Of a stretch of DNA of 64,000 bases, positions 26,401 to 34,707 are shown one piece after another. The stretch lies in the NCBI GenBank assembly GCA_030372335.1, contig JAUDCW010000001.1. The stretch is one strand, 5' to 3'. A program made the position numbers and the translations under genes. The first letter of the stretch is position 1. Every line of letters begins with the position of its first letter. Below the pieces are notes generated by a model that searched no databases, was not told where the DNA came from, and saw nothing but the letters and a program-made list of their open reading frames with translations. This stretch comes from JALCOL01 sp022649665 (GTDB lineage: Bacteria > Bacillota > Bacilli > Lactobacillales > Enterococcaceae).

Positions 26401-26460
26401 AACAGGGCCGCGACAAAAATGTCGCGGCCCTGTTTTCAGACAAACGGCATCCAAATCAGC
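26401..26460 (-). repeat. Intergenic hairpin repeat, copy D (terminator)
   Basis: Minus strand: GGATGCCGTTTGTCTGAAAA then an ACAGGGCCGCGACA/TGTCGCGGCCCTGT hairpin. It begins inside the last codons of the adjoining membrane-protein gene. Confidence 0.75.
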
Positions 26461-26821
26461 TGTCTGTCCAAAGGAGCAAAATTTGCAGCAGGATCAACAA
26501 GCCGATGATCCCCATCACCACATAATACAGGGGGAACACCGCTAGTGACATGCCAACTTGCCAAAGTAATAAAACGCCGGTCAAAACTGCGAACACCCCG
26601 CTTTCTAAAGTCCGCTTTTTGATCAGAAAAAGCAAACTGCCAAGAAACAAGAGCAGCGGAAGAAAGCGGATATAAATCAGACTGCTGTTCGCTAGTTGCT
26701 GTGAATGATAGGAGATCGAGCGCATGACCCCCAGATGATTTTTGTACAGATCATCGATAACGAATACACTGCCGGCTAGCAGCAGCTGGAGCAAATGAAA
26801 AATAATTCTTTTCATCTTCAT
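26456..26821 (-). CDS. Small integral membrane protein (121 aa)
   Basis: Four hydrophobic segments at about 6-22, 50-66, 74-90 and 95-117. No family recognised. Its ATG overlaps the last base of the rhodanese stop (TAATG), so translation of the two is coupled; it may help localise or serve the exported sulfurtransferase, which is an inference from coupling only. Confidence 0.68.
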   Translation of the reverse strand: MKMKRIIFHLLQLLLAGSVFVIDDLYKNHLGVMRSISYHSQQLANSSLIYIRFLPLLLFLGSLLFLIKKRTLESGVFAVLTGVLLLWQVGMSLAVFPLYYVVMGIIGLLILLQILLLWTDS

Positions 26822-27849
26822 TATTTCAAAATTTTGAGTGTTTCTTTATTGCGCGGATCGCCGACTTGCACCGGATATTGGGCTGGATTCTTTTGATGTG
26901 CCAGATCCCAGTCGTACCAGCCGCCGTCGAACATTTTCACATTTTCCCAGCCGGATTGTTTGGCGATGAAGAAGGCCGTCGCTGCCCGCCAACCGGTCCC
27001 GCAGTAGAAAGCGACTTCTTTGTCCGGCGTGATCCCCCATTCTTTCCAATCTTTGAAGATCGCCGTCGGATCCTTGACGGTCCCGTCTTTATTCACCAGA
27101 TAAGCGACATCCGCACTTGTTTTGCTTGATTTGGCGTATACCGCCCCTTCCGGCTCGCCGGCGTCTTTGATATAATCATAGCCGCTGATTTTGCCGGTAA
27201 ATTCTTTCCAGCTGCGCGTGCTGGCAAGCACAAGTTCGGGATTCTTCGCTTTTTCTTGCAGCAGATCTTGCGAAGTCGAGATCAAAGCATCGGCATGTGC
27301 CGGAACTGCGGCACCAAATGACTCCGCTGCTTTTGCTTTCTCTGTTCCTTTTTTGACTTTATAGTCGGCGCGTTTCCAAGCTTGATAGCCGCCGTCGATG
27401 ATCTTTACTTGATCAACCCCGAGCCAGTAAGCCGCAAATGCGACCCGTGAAGCAGCATTGATATCAGTGGAATAAATGATCAGCGGCGTTTCTTTTGTGA
27501 CTCCTTTTTTCAAAAAGGCTTTGGCACAAGTTTCCGCATCCAGCAAATTCCAGTGGCTTTCTTCGCTTTCGATCTCCATCGTATCCATATGGACAGCGCC
27601 GGGGATATGACCTTTTTTGTAGTCTTTGCCTTCCCCATAAGAAGCCTCGATCACCACCGTTTTCTTTTCATTTTTCAATTGCTTCTGTGCCCATTTAGCG
27701 CTGACAAAAAAGTCAGCCGCTTTGCTTTCATTCTTTTTCACCAAGTGGGTTTCTTTGGCAGCCGCTTTTTTGGCTTCAGCCTTTTGCGTATGGGCCCCAA
27801 ACGTAAAAATCGCCAGCAGCACACTGGCTGCGATCAATATTTTCTTCAT
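26821..27849 (-). CDS. Exported two-domain rhodanese / sulfurtransferase (342 aa)
   Basis: Has an N-terminal signal peptide (KKILIAASVLLAIFTFGA...AEA) then two rhodanese domains. The first, at about 50-170, has no catalytic cysteine (IIYSTDINAASR in the loop position). The second, at about 200-335, carries the active loop FYCGTGWRAATAFF with Cys near residue 283. This is the thiosulfate or 3-mercaptopyruvate sulfurtransferase layout, here outside the membrane. Family members of this exported type are annotated in other Gram-positives, but the donor is unknown. Confidence 0.85.
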   Translation of the reverse strand: MKKILIAASVLLAIFTFGAHTQKAEAKKAAAKETHLVKKNESKAADFFVSAKWAQKQLKNEKKTVVIEASYGEGKDYKKGHIPGAVHMDTMEIESEESHWNLLDAETCAKAFLKKGVTKETPLIIYSTDINAASRVAFAAYWLGVDQVKIIDGGYQAWKRADYKVKKGTEKAKAAESFGAAVPAHADALISTSQDLLQEKAKNPELVLASTRSWKEFTGKISGYDYIKDAGEPEGAVYAKSSKTSADVAYLVNKDGTVKDPTAIFKDWKEWGITPDKEVAFYCGTGWRAATAFFIAKQSGWENVKMFDGGWYDWDLAHQKNPAQYPVQVGDPRNKETLKILK

Positions 27850-27972
27850 TTGTTCTTCTCCTCTGACTTTGATGTATTCGATGCGTCCTTGGACCTGTGG
27901 ACGTTATCGCCTTGAAGTATAGCGATTTGCCCGCTCAACCGCAAATACTTTTTCAGAGAATAACAAAGAAAA

Positions 27973-28004
27973 CAAAAAAACTGAGAATGCCGCAGCATTC
28001 TCAG
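27973..28004 (-). terminator. Terminator of the tRNA transcript
   Basis: CTGAGAATGC and GCATTCTCAG form a 10-bp stem followed by seven T on the minus strand, just past the tRNA-Pro gene. Confidence 0.88.
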
Positions 28005-28022
28005 AGCTTGATCACTTGATTA

Positions 28023-28096
28023 TCGGGAAGACAGGAATCGAACCTGCGACATCACGGTCCCGGACCGTGCGCTCTACCAAGCTGAGCTACTTCCCG
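28023..28096 (-). tRNA. tRNA-Pro (CGG)
   Basis: A 74-base cloverleaf: acceptor CGGGAAG/CTTCCCG, D arm AGCTCAGCTTGGTAGAGC, anticodon stem CACGG/CCGTG with loop TCCGGGA, and T arm GCAGGTTCGAATCCTGT. The anticodon is CGG. Position 33 reads C where nearly all tRNAs have T. No CCA is encoded. Confidence 0.88.
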
Positions 28097-28101
28097 GAAA
28101 A

Positions 28102-28172
28102 CTGAGGCAGCAGGACTCGAACCTGCGCTTACGGAATCAGAATCCGCCGTCTTACCACTTGACTATGCCTCA
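28102..28172 (-). tRNA. tRNA-Gln (CTG)
   Basis: A 71-base cloverleaf: acceptor TGAGGCA/TGCCTCA with G discriminator, anticodon loop TTCTGAT giving CTG, and T arm GCAGGTTCGAGTCCTGC. It is five bases upstream of tRNA-Pro in the same transcript. Both decode G-ending codons. Confidence 0.92.
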
Positions 28173-28201
28173 ATAAGGATTTCAAAAATCCCACGCAAAT
28201 T

Positions 28202-28230
28202 ATTGTAGCACAACTTTCAAGATTTTTTAA
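28202..28230 (-). promoter_or_regulatory. Probable promoter of the tRNA pair
   Basis: Minus strand -35-like TTAAAA (28225-28230), 17-base spacer, -10 TACAAT (28202-28207), about 30 bases before tRNA-Gln. Confidence 0.5.
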
Positions 28231-28352
28231 GTAATGTCTGCTATTTTTTCAAAAATTGCGGAAATTCTTTTGATTTTACTTTCTTGAACGGCTTCGTCAT
28301 AATGAAGGCAAACAGCAAGATCCGCTCGTTTTGGAATGAAGGAGGATGCCCA

Positions 28353-29744
28353 ATGCAAACTTTAGAAACGAATTGCCGCGCCTTGCAGCGAAAACAAAAA
28401 AAATTCTTTTTAACCGGAAAAACGCGTCCGCTCAGCTTTCGGCGCCAGCAGCTAAAAAATCTGAAAAAGGCGCTCCGCACTTATCAGCTTGAACTGTTCG
28501 AGGCGCTGAAAACCGATTTAGGAAAACATGAAACGGAATCATACTTGACGGAGATCGGCTACGTTTATCATAGTCTCACACTTGCTTTGAATCATCTGGA
28601 AAAGTGGGCCAAACCATCCCGTCAGCGGACACCGCTTTATCTTCAAGCGGGCAGAAGCTGGGTGCGGAGCGATCCTTACGGCACAGTGCTGGTCATCGGC
28701 CCTTTCAATTACCCGGTCCAACTGGTGATCGAACCATTGATTGGCGCGATCGCGGCCGGCAATACCGCAGTGGTAAAGCCTTCCGAGTTGACACCGACTG
28801 TTTCAGCCGTCCTCCAGAAAATGATCAATCACACTTTTCCGGAAGAATATCTGGCCTGCATTCAAGGTGACGCCGCTGTCAACCAAGCCTTGCTTGCGCA
28901 GCCGTTTGATTTCATCTTTTTCACCGGCAGTGTGCGGGTCGGTAAAATCGTGATGGCCGCCGCTGCCAAACATTTGACGCCAGTTTGTTTGGAGCTCGGC
29001 GGAAAAAGTCCGGCGATCGTGACGCGTTCGGCAAATCTGAAGATCGCCGCCCGCCGGATCATTTGGGGAAAACTCATCAATACCGGCCAAACTTGTGTGG
29101 CTCCCGACTATGTGATCGCGGATCAGATGATCAAAAAAGATCTGCTCCTTGAACTTGAAAAGGCGATCTTTCATTTTTATGGCGGCGATATTGAAAACAA
29201 TCCAGACTATGGCCGGATCGTGAATGATCATCACTTTACCCGTCTTTCAAAGATCCTCGACGCCGATCAGGCCCAGATCTTTTTCGGCGGCCGAACGGAT
29301 CCCGCCACACGCTTCATTGAGCCGACACTCCTTGATCTGCCTGATTTGGACGCCGCAAGCATGAAGGAAGAAATCTTCGGTCCGCTTCTGCCGGTCCTGA
29401 CTTACCAGGCCCCTGCGGATCTCATTGAAACGGTCCGCCATTTCCCAAATCCGCTTGCCCTTTATCTCTTTTCAAGTGATCAGGCGCTTTGCCGGCAGCT
29501 GCTTGAGCGAATTCCCTCTGGCGGCGTATCCATCAATGACACAGTCGATCATTTAGCCAACCCTTATCTGCCTTTTGGCGGTGTCGGCAACTCCGGGATC
29601 GGCGCTTATCACGGGCGCTACAGCTTTGAAACTTTTTCCCATCAGCGCGCTGTTTATCAAAAAGCGACTTGGCTGGATCTCCCGCTGCAATTCCCGCCGT
29701 ATACGAAAGCAAAAACCAAGCTCATCAAATATTTTTTGAAATAA
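28353..29744 (+). CDS. Aldehyde dehydrogenase (463 aa)
   Basis: NAD(P)-dependent aldehyde dehydrogenase of the shorter class-3-like type, oxidising aldehydes to acids. Motifs: FNYPVQLVIEPLIGAIAAGN (about 115), FTGSVRVGKIV (about 195), catalytic Glu in LELGGKSP (about 218), catalytic Cys in GQTCVAPDYV (about 250), and a C-terminal PFGGVGNSGIGAYHG. Soluble. AAGGAGG lies seven bases before the ATG at 28353; upstream in-frame ATGs lack sites. It is transcribed divergently from the tRNAs; no operon partners. Confidence 0.9.
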   Translation: MQTLETNCRALQRKQKKFFLTGKTRPLSFRRQQLKNLKKALRTYQLELFEALKTDLGKHETESYLTEIGYVYHSLTLALNHLEKWAKPSRQRTPLYLQAGRSWVRSDPYGTVLVIGPFNYPVQLVIEPLIGAIAAGNTAVVKPSELTPTVSAVLQKMINHTFPEEYLACIQGDAAVNQALLAQPFDFIFFTGSVRVGKIVMAAAAKHLTPVCLELGGKSPAIVTRSANLKIAARRIIWGKLINTGQTCVAPDYVIADQMIKKDLLLELEKAIFHFYGGDIENNPDYGRIVNDHHFTRLSKILDADQAQIFFGGRTDPATRFIEPTLLDLPDLDAASMKEEIFGPLLPVLTYQAPADLIETVRHFPNPLALYLFSSDQALCRQLLERIPSGGVSINDTVDHLANPYLPFGGVGNSGIGAYHGRYSFETFSHQRAVYQKATWLDLPLQFPPYTKAKTKLIKYFLK

Positions 29745-29935
29745 GCGAGTAAGCGGCGGCAACTTGCTCCGCTCACCTCTTCTTGATAACGTTTTCAATC
29801 TAATCATTATTTTTATCAAATAATGATATTATCTTCTTGTTTTTTTATTTTTAAATATTCTTTCTGGATTTTACCGCTTGTGAAAAGATATGCTTGTTTA
29901 ATAGCGATTTTTTATCTCCTTAATCAAAAAAATTT

Positions 29936-29975
29936 ATAAAACGCTTACACTTTCTCTCTAAATCTGTGTTATACT
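29936..29975 (+). promoter_or_regulatory. cre site overlapping the SDR promoter
   Basis: The minus-strand reading TGTAAGCGTTTTAT (29936-29949) matches the CcpA consensus TGWAAGCGNTWNCW at 13 of 14 positions. A -10 TATACT follows at 29970-29975 with TTACAC as a weak -35. A cre over the -35 suggests repression of the SDR gene by CcpA on preferred sugars. The rest of 29745-29935 is AT-rich with nothing recognised. Confidence 0.6.
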
Positions 29976-30004
29976 GCAGTTATGAAAAAGGAGGGGATTT
30001 TGTT

Positions 30005-30751
30005 ATGAAGTTGGATGGTAAAACAGTGATCGTGACTGGGGGCAGCCGCGGGATCGGTTTTGCAACTGCTGAGAAGTTTTTAGCGGAGGGCGCGACAGTG
30101 ATCATTGCTGCCAGCCGTGAGGAGACCGCTAACCAGGCAGTCGCAGACCTGAAAGAGAAGTACCCGGAAAGAACCGTTTGCGGGATCTGGCCGAACTTGA
30201 GCGAATTGGATGATGTCAGGAAGGTATTTCAGGAAGTTTTTGATGAATTTGGCCGGATCGATGTCTTGGTAAACAATGCCGGAGTTTCTGACAGCAAGTC
30301 TTTTACTGATTATGAGGAAAGCACTTTTGATCGCGTGATGGACTTGAACGTCAAAGGAGTCTTCAACTGCTGCCGAGCGGTGGCCGACCATATGGCCGCA
30401 CAAGGCAATGGGGTGATCTTGAATGCGTCTTCGATGGTCAGCCGCTACGGTCAGCCAAGCGGCGTTGCCTATCCGACCTCGAAATTCGCGATCAATGGTT
30501 TCACGCTTTCTTTAGCGCGCGAATTAGCACCGAAAGGAATCCGTGTGAATGCTGTAGCACCAGGGATCACAAATACCGACATGGTCAAAGCATTGCCGAA
30601 AGAAATGATCGATCCTTTGATCGAACAAATTCCGCTGGGCCGTCTGGGACAGCCGGAAGACATTGCCAATACTTATGCTTTTTTAGCTTCGGATGAAGCC
30701 GCTTACATTACCGGCGTCGTCTTGAGCGTTGACGGTTTGGCACGCGCGTAA
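30005..30751 (+). CDS. Short-chain dehydrogenase/reductase (248 aa)
   Basis: Classical SDR. It has the cofactor motif TGGSRGIG (about 12), NNAG (about 88), catalytic Ser in NASSMVS and the YxxxK pair in YPTSK (about 154). A C-terminal GxxxSVDGL closes it. Likely acts on a ketone/alcohol pair; substrate unknown. AAGGAGG precedes the ATG at 30005. Single-gene transcript with a cre at its promoter and its own terminator. Confidence 0.88.
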   Translation: MKLDGKTVIVTGGSRGIGFATAEKFLAEGATVIIAASREETANQAVADLKEKYPERTVCGIWPNLSELDDVRKVFQEVFDEFGRIDVLVNNAGVSDSKSFTDYEESTFDRVMDLNVKGVFNCCRAVADHMAAQGNGVILNASSMVSRYGQPSGVAYPTSKFAINGFTLSLARELAPKGIRVNAVAPGITNTDMVKALPKEMIDPLIEQIPLGRLGQPEDIANTYAFLASDEAAYITGVVLSVDGLARA

Positions 30752-30795
30752 CGCACCGAATATTCACTGCAGTAAAACCTCCCACAAATCATTTC

Positions 30796-30831
30796 GCAGC
30801 ATGATGCCCACAACCATCATGCTGCTTTTTT
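30796..30831 (+). terminator. Terminator after SDR gene
   Basis: GCAGCATGATG and CATCATGCTGC form an 11-bp perfect stem followed by six T. Confidence 0.9.
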
Positions 30832-30869
30832 GCGCAGTTATTATTTGATAATCCCGCCAAAGAATAGTA

Positions 30870-30884
30870 CATTTGTGACAAATG
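30870..30884. promoter_or_regulatory. Palindrome upstream of the EIIC-like gene
   Basis: CATTTGT-G-ACAAATG is a perfect inverted repeat 43 bases before the start of the EIIC-like gene; candidate operator of unknown regulator. Confidence 0.4.
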
Positions 30885-30926
30885 GATCGTTTTGAATGAT
30901 TCGAATAATGAAAGGAGCGCTTCCTC

Positions 30927-32240
30927 ATGCATTGGCTCGACCGGCTTCCAAATTTGAATTTAAAGCTGCGGAACTTGCGCTTTTATAATGCGATCATCAA
31001 TACTTTCATGAATCTATTTCCTTTTATCGCGATCGGAGCGATCGTTCAAGCGCTGAGACAGTCAGTTTTTATGCCGGACGGCTTTTTTGCCAGTATTTAC
31101 GACATCGGGCATTGGCTGCCATTTTACCGGCAGACCGGCCAAGTTTTGGAAGTGCTCCAAATGACGACGATCGGTTTGACGGCGCTGCTTGCTGCTTTTT
31201 TCATGGCGCGTGAAACGGCTTCCACCTTCAGCGAAGACAGCCGCGCGGTCGGTGTTTGTTCGCTACTAGCGTTTCTGCTTTTCAATTTTGACTATGCTGC
31301 CGCGCCCGACGCCCGCCCGACGCTGCTGTTGAATAATTTCAATTTCAACAACCTGTTCTTAGGAATGCTTTTCGGTTTTTTGATCGCGATTCTCTATCAC
31401 GGGCTGGACCTCCTCGGCAAAAAGCTGAAGCGCCCGATCGTCCGCAGTCTTTTCAATACCGAAGAACATGTCAAATCGATCATCCCCGCTGCGCTTTTGC
31501 TGACGCTTTCGGCAGTTTGCAGCTATTTGTTGAGTTTGATCCCGCAAAAAAACTTGACGACGATCTTCAACAGCATCGTCAATTTGACGATCAGTTTTTC
31601 TGAACAGACATTGCTGTTTATCTTCGGCATCACGATCTTAAGCACTTTATTGAACTTTTTCGGGATTTTGGGCCCGCTCAACTTGATGCATCAAAATATT
31701 ACCAGTGTCTTTGACGTCGCTAATCTTGATAAAGCGCTCAGTGCAAAAAGTTTGGCTGATCTTCCTCATCCCTTTACCGTTCATACGCTTTACGAAACGT
31801 ATGGCGCTTTCGGCGGCAGCGGGATGACGCTCGCACTGATTTTGTGTATCCTGCTGTTCACCAATCATAAAAAACTGCGGCAAACAGCGCAGATCAGCCT
31901 GTTCCCTAGTCTGGTCAATTTAAATCCGCCGATCCTGATCGGGATCCCGGTGATTTTGAATCCGATCTTGCTGATCCCCTATGTGTTGTCTTCTTTGGCA
32001 AGCATGGGGATCGCAGCGCTTTTTATCGCTTTTTCGTGGATGCCGCCGGCGGTCTATGAACTTCCGGCGACCACGCCGCCTTTTCTGCTTGGATTTTTAG
32101 GTACAAACGGAAACTTTGTCGCTTTATTTGTCAGCTTCTTGTGTCTTTTCGTTTCGATCATGATCTATTATCCGTTTGTAAAGCGGTTGGAAATTTATCG
32201 CTTGAGACATTTCACGGATGAATCGAAGGAGGCAGCTTAA
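30927..32240 (+). CDS. Orphan PTS EIIC-like membrane permease (437 aa)
   Basis: A ten-helix-type integral membrane protein related to the lactose/cellobiose (ChbC) EIIC superfamily. Landmarks: IINTFMNLFPFIAIGAIVQ at about 28, a DLPHPFTVHTLYETY segment around 285, and VNLNPPILIGIPVILNPILL at about 335. In working ChbC-type EIICs the last motif reads NEP with a glutamate that contacts sugar; here it is NPP. No EIIA or EIIB gene lies nearby. The downstream alpha/beta hydrolase overlaps it (TAATG). It may be a non-phosphorylating transporter or scaffold; that is inference. Confidence 0.75.
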   Translation: MHWLDRLPNLNLKLRNLRFYNAIINTFMNLFPFIAIGAIVQALRQSVFMPDGFFASIYDIGHWLPFYRQTGQVLEVLQMTTIGLTALLAAFFMARETASTFSEDSRAVGVCSLLAFLLFNFDYAAAPDARPTLLLNNFNFNNLFLGMLFGFLIAILYHGLDLLGKKLKRPIVRSLFNTEEHVKSIIPAALLLTLSAVCSYLLSLIPQKNLTTIFNSIVNLTISFSEQTLLFIFGITILSTLLNFFGILGPLNLMHQNITSVFDVANLDKALSAKSLADLPHPFTVHTLYETYGAFGGSGMTLALILCILLFTNHKKLRQTAQISLFPSLVNLNPPILIGIPVILNPILLIPYVLSSLASMGIAALFIAFSWMPPAVYELPATTPPFLLGFLGTNGNFVALFVSFLCLFVSIMIYYPFVKRLEIYRLRHFTDESKEAA

Positions 32241-33103
32241 TGGAAATGCGACGAAAAATCAAACTATTGGTATCCCTTCTGCTGATCGCTCTTCTTTTCA
32301 GTGCTGTTGCTTTTCCAAGTTATGCCTGGATGCGCGAAAACGTCCGGACGGCCCGGATCCGCCACAACTCGCGGATGTCGCCGATTATTTTCATCCCGGG
32401 AAGCAGTGCGACGCAGGACCGCTTTGATGATTTGATCTCTGAGCTGAACTCTGCACAAAAAAATCATTCGCAGCTGAAGATCACTGTCCAAGAAGACGGA
32501 ACGATGAAAACAACGGGCAAGATCCAGCAAAGCGACAGCCAGCCATTCATTGTGGTCGGCTTCGAAAATAATAAAGATGGTTACGACAATATCAAAAAGC
32601 AAGCTGTTTGGTTTAATAAGGCCATGGATTACCTGGTCAACAAATACCATTTCAACCATTTCTCAGGGATCGGCCATTCCAACGGCGGTTTGATCTATAC
32701 GCTGTATCTGGAAAAATATTTCGACAGCGACTCGCTGACGATCAACTCTTTGATGACGATCGCAACGCCCTTTAATTTCAGTGAAAAGAATATCAACAAA
32801 CGGACGCAAATGCTCGCTGACTTGATCGATGATAAAGCGGCACTGCCGAAAAACCTGACGATGTATTCGATCGCCGGTACCGAAGACTACAGCGACGACG
32901 GGACCGTTCCTTTTCAAAGTGTCGAGGCCGGCAAATATATTTATCAAAATCAAGTCAAGCATTATACCGAGATCACAGTTACCGGGGTCGACTCTTCGCA
33001 CTCGGATCTTCCGCAAAATCAGCAGATCGTGCAACTGATCGAACAATATATTTTGAAAGATCCCAACAATAATCGGAATCCTCGCAACAATCCTTCCTCA
33101 TGA
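32240..33103 (+). CDS. Membrane-anchored alpha/beta hydrolase, DUF915-like (287 aa)
   Basis: An N-terminal hydrophobic segment (LLVSLLLIALLFSAVAFPSYA) acts as signal peptide or anchor. The hydrolase fold shows IIFIPGSSATQDRF (oxyanion loop), nucleophile elbow GIGHSNGG with Ser near residue 145, and late GTEDYSDDGTVPFQS and SSHSDLPQN segments that hold the catalytic Asp and His. The active site would be outside the cell. Coupled to the EIIC-like gene by start/stop overlap, suggesting a joint function. GAAGGAGG precedes the ATG. Confidence 0.82.
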   Translation: MEMRRKIKLLVSLLLIALLFSAVAFPSYAWMRENVRTARIRHNSRMSPIIFIPGSSATQDRFDDLISELNSAQKNHSQLKITVQEDGTMKTTGKIQQSDSQPFIVVGFENNKDGYDNIKKQAVWFNKAMDYLVNKYHFNHFSGIGHSNGGLIYTLYLEKYFDSDSLTINSLMTIATPFNFSEKNINKRTQMLADLIDDKAALPKNLTMYSIAGTEDYSDDGTVPFQSVEAGKYIYQNQVKHYTEITVTGVDSSHSDLPQNQQIVQLIEQYILKDPNNNRNPRNNPSS

Positions 33104-33112
33104 TCCAAAACA

Positions 33113-33276
33113 AGGCTGGAACAAAAGCGCCCAGCTTCGAGAAATAAGAAGAAAAATCCGAAAATAGTTTCTTATATTTTTGAGATTTTTCGGTTTATTT
33201 CCGAAGAAGCTGCTTTTGAAACACCGTTTATTCGGAAGAAGGGCCTGTGACATCACTTATGTCACAGGCCCTTCTT
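33113..33276 (+). repeat. Intergenic hairpin repeat, copy E (long form)
   Basis: Long version. It starts AGGCTGGAACAAAAGCGCCC, contains an internal AT-rich hairpin (AAAAATCCGAAAATA pairing with TATATTTTTGAGATTTTT), then TGCTTTTGAAACACCGTTTA and a terminal AAGGGCCTGTGACA/TGTCACAGGCCCTT hairpin. About 102 bases are identical to copy J except for one base. Confidence 0.88.
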
Positions 33277-33468
33277 CTATTGATGCTGCTGAGTTTTCTC
33301 TTTGACTGTCAAGACTTTGGTGATGATGCCAAACAACAGTGCCATCGAAAGAACACCGGCGGCGGCAAGCGGGGCGTGAAGCACCAAAAGAACGATTAAT
33401 GCCGCGAGCGCTAAAATCATCGTGAGTATCAGCCAAACTTGACTATTCTCGTACTTCCCTTGATCCAT
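33277..33468 (-). CDS. Small two-helix membrane protein (63 aa), paralogue 1
   Basis: A short N-terminus KYENSQVWLIL then two hydrophobic helices (about 10-28 and 32-50) and a polar tail ending QQHQ. It is clearly related to the 64-residue protein at 49993-50187 (shared SQ-WLIL, LAAG and charged Gln/His tail). GGAGGAG precedes the ATG at 33468. Function unknown. Its stop codon abuts repeat copy E. The 188 bases upstream of it hold no other recognisable feature. Confidence 0.7.
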   Translation of the reverse strand: MDQGKYENSQVWLILTMILALAALIVLLVLHAPLAAAGVLSMALLFGIITKVLTVKEKTQQHQ

Positions 33469-33656
33469 TGGTCTCCTCCAACTCGGCAAACCAAGTTTCG
33501 TCTGCCATTAGTTGAGGCACATTTAGGGTACCCCATCTAATTTTTAATAATAACACAGTCGTTCTTGATTTGCTCTCAAAAACATTCTTGTTTTTGACAA
33601 TTTCGCGAAAAAGAGTGGGGAGTCAAGCTTTAAAGCGCGCGATCTTTCGGTTTTTA

Positions 33657-34679
33657 TCAGCGATTCAAACGTGCCGCGGCACTGCTTTGTGCGACTCGTT
33701 TGATTTCTTCTTCGCTGTTCAAATTCAAATCCCCGGTGATCGTCAATTTCAAAACACTTGCGGCAAGCGCAAATTGGATCAGTTCGTCAGGTGCATAATC
33801 ATGCAGCAGTCCGTGGATAAAGCCGGCCCCGAACGCATCGCCCGCGGCTACGCCTTCCATCACATGCATGTCGTAGATCTTCGTTTCGTAAAATTTATCT
33901 TTTTCCAGCAGCAGCGCGGTCCACTGGCTTTCTTCTACTGAATAGATGTTGCGCAAGATGCTGGTGACCATTTTACAATTGGGATATTTCTTTTTGACTG
34001 CGCGCATCGCTTTTTGGAACGATTTTTTCTGTTCGATCCCGCGGGACTGATCGCCATCGAATGCTTTGATCCCAAGCGTCGCCTCAAAGTCTTCATCGTG
34101 GGCGATGCAGATCGTCACATATTTCATTGCTTCTGCCATAAACTGTTGTGCTTCTGCAGGCGACCACATTTTCCCGCGATAATTCAGATCACAAACGACC
34201 GGGATCCCATGCGCTTCACAATAGCGGCAAGCTGCCAAAACGGCTTCCTGCAGTTCTGCCGAAATCGCGGGCGTGATCCCGGAAAAGTAAAAGTAATCGA
34301 CATCTTTCAAAAGCTCTTCCCAATCGAATTCTGTCTGCAGTGCTTGTGAAAATGCGCTGTATTCCCGGTCATATACAACATTCGAAGCGCGGACGCTCGC
34401 CCCTTTTTCAAAAAAATAGATTCCTTGGCGCCCTTCGCCGAACAAAACTTTCGACGTATCGACACCATACTTTCGCAGCGTCTGTACCGCGGTTTTTCCT
34501 AATAGATTCTCAGGAAATTTTGAAACATAGCGGGCCTCGTCTCCCAAAAGCGACAAAGACACCGCAACGTTCGCTTCTGCGCCGCCATAGCTCGCTTCAA
34601 AATTTTGAGCTTGCATGATCCGCTGGTTGTCCGGCGTTTTGAGCCGCAGCATCATTTCACCAAATGTCAAAACTGTCAT
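33657..34679 (-). CDS. kdgK: 2-keto-3-deoxygluconate kinase (340 aa)
   Basis: PfkB-family sugar kinase that phosphorylates KDG to KDPG, the fourth step of hexuronate breakdown. Seen: TFGEMMLRLKTPDNQRI at the start, typical of KdgK, the substrate-site GGAEANVAVSLSLLG (about 32), and the C-terminal ATP/anion-hole motif AAGDAFGAGFIHGLL with catalytic Asp. AAGGAGC precedes the ATG. Last gene of the five-gene uxu operon. Confidence 0.92.
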   Translation of the reverse strand: MTVLTFGEMMLRLKTPDNQRIMQAQNFEASYGGAEANVAVSLSLLGDEARYVSKFPENLLGKTAVQTLRKYGVDTSKVLFGEGRQGIYFFEKGASVRASNVVYDREYSAFSQALQTEFDWEELLKDVDYFYFSGITPAISAELQEAVLAACRYCEAHGIPVVCDLNYRGKMWSPAEAQQFMAEAMKYVTICIAHDEDFEATLGIKAFDGDQSRGIEQKKSFQKAMRAVKKKYPNCKMVTSILRNIYSVEESQWTALLLEKDKFYETKIYDMHVMEGVAAGDAFGAGFIHGLLHDYAPDELIQFALAASVLKLTITGDLNLNSEEEIKRVAQSSAAARLNR

Positions 34680-34707
34680 GACGATTGCTCCTTCGATTCA
34701 TATTTTC

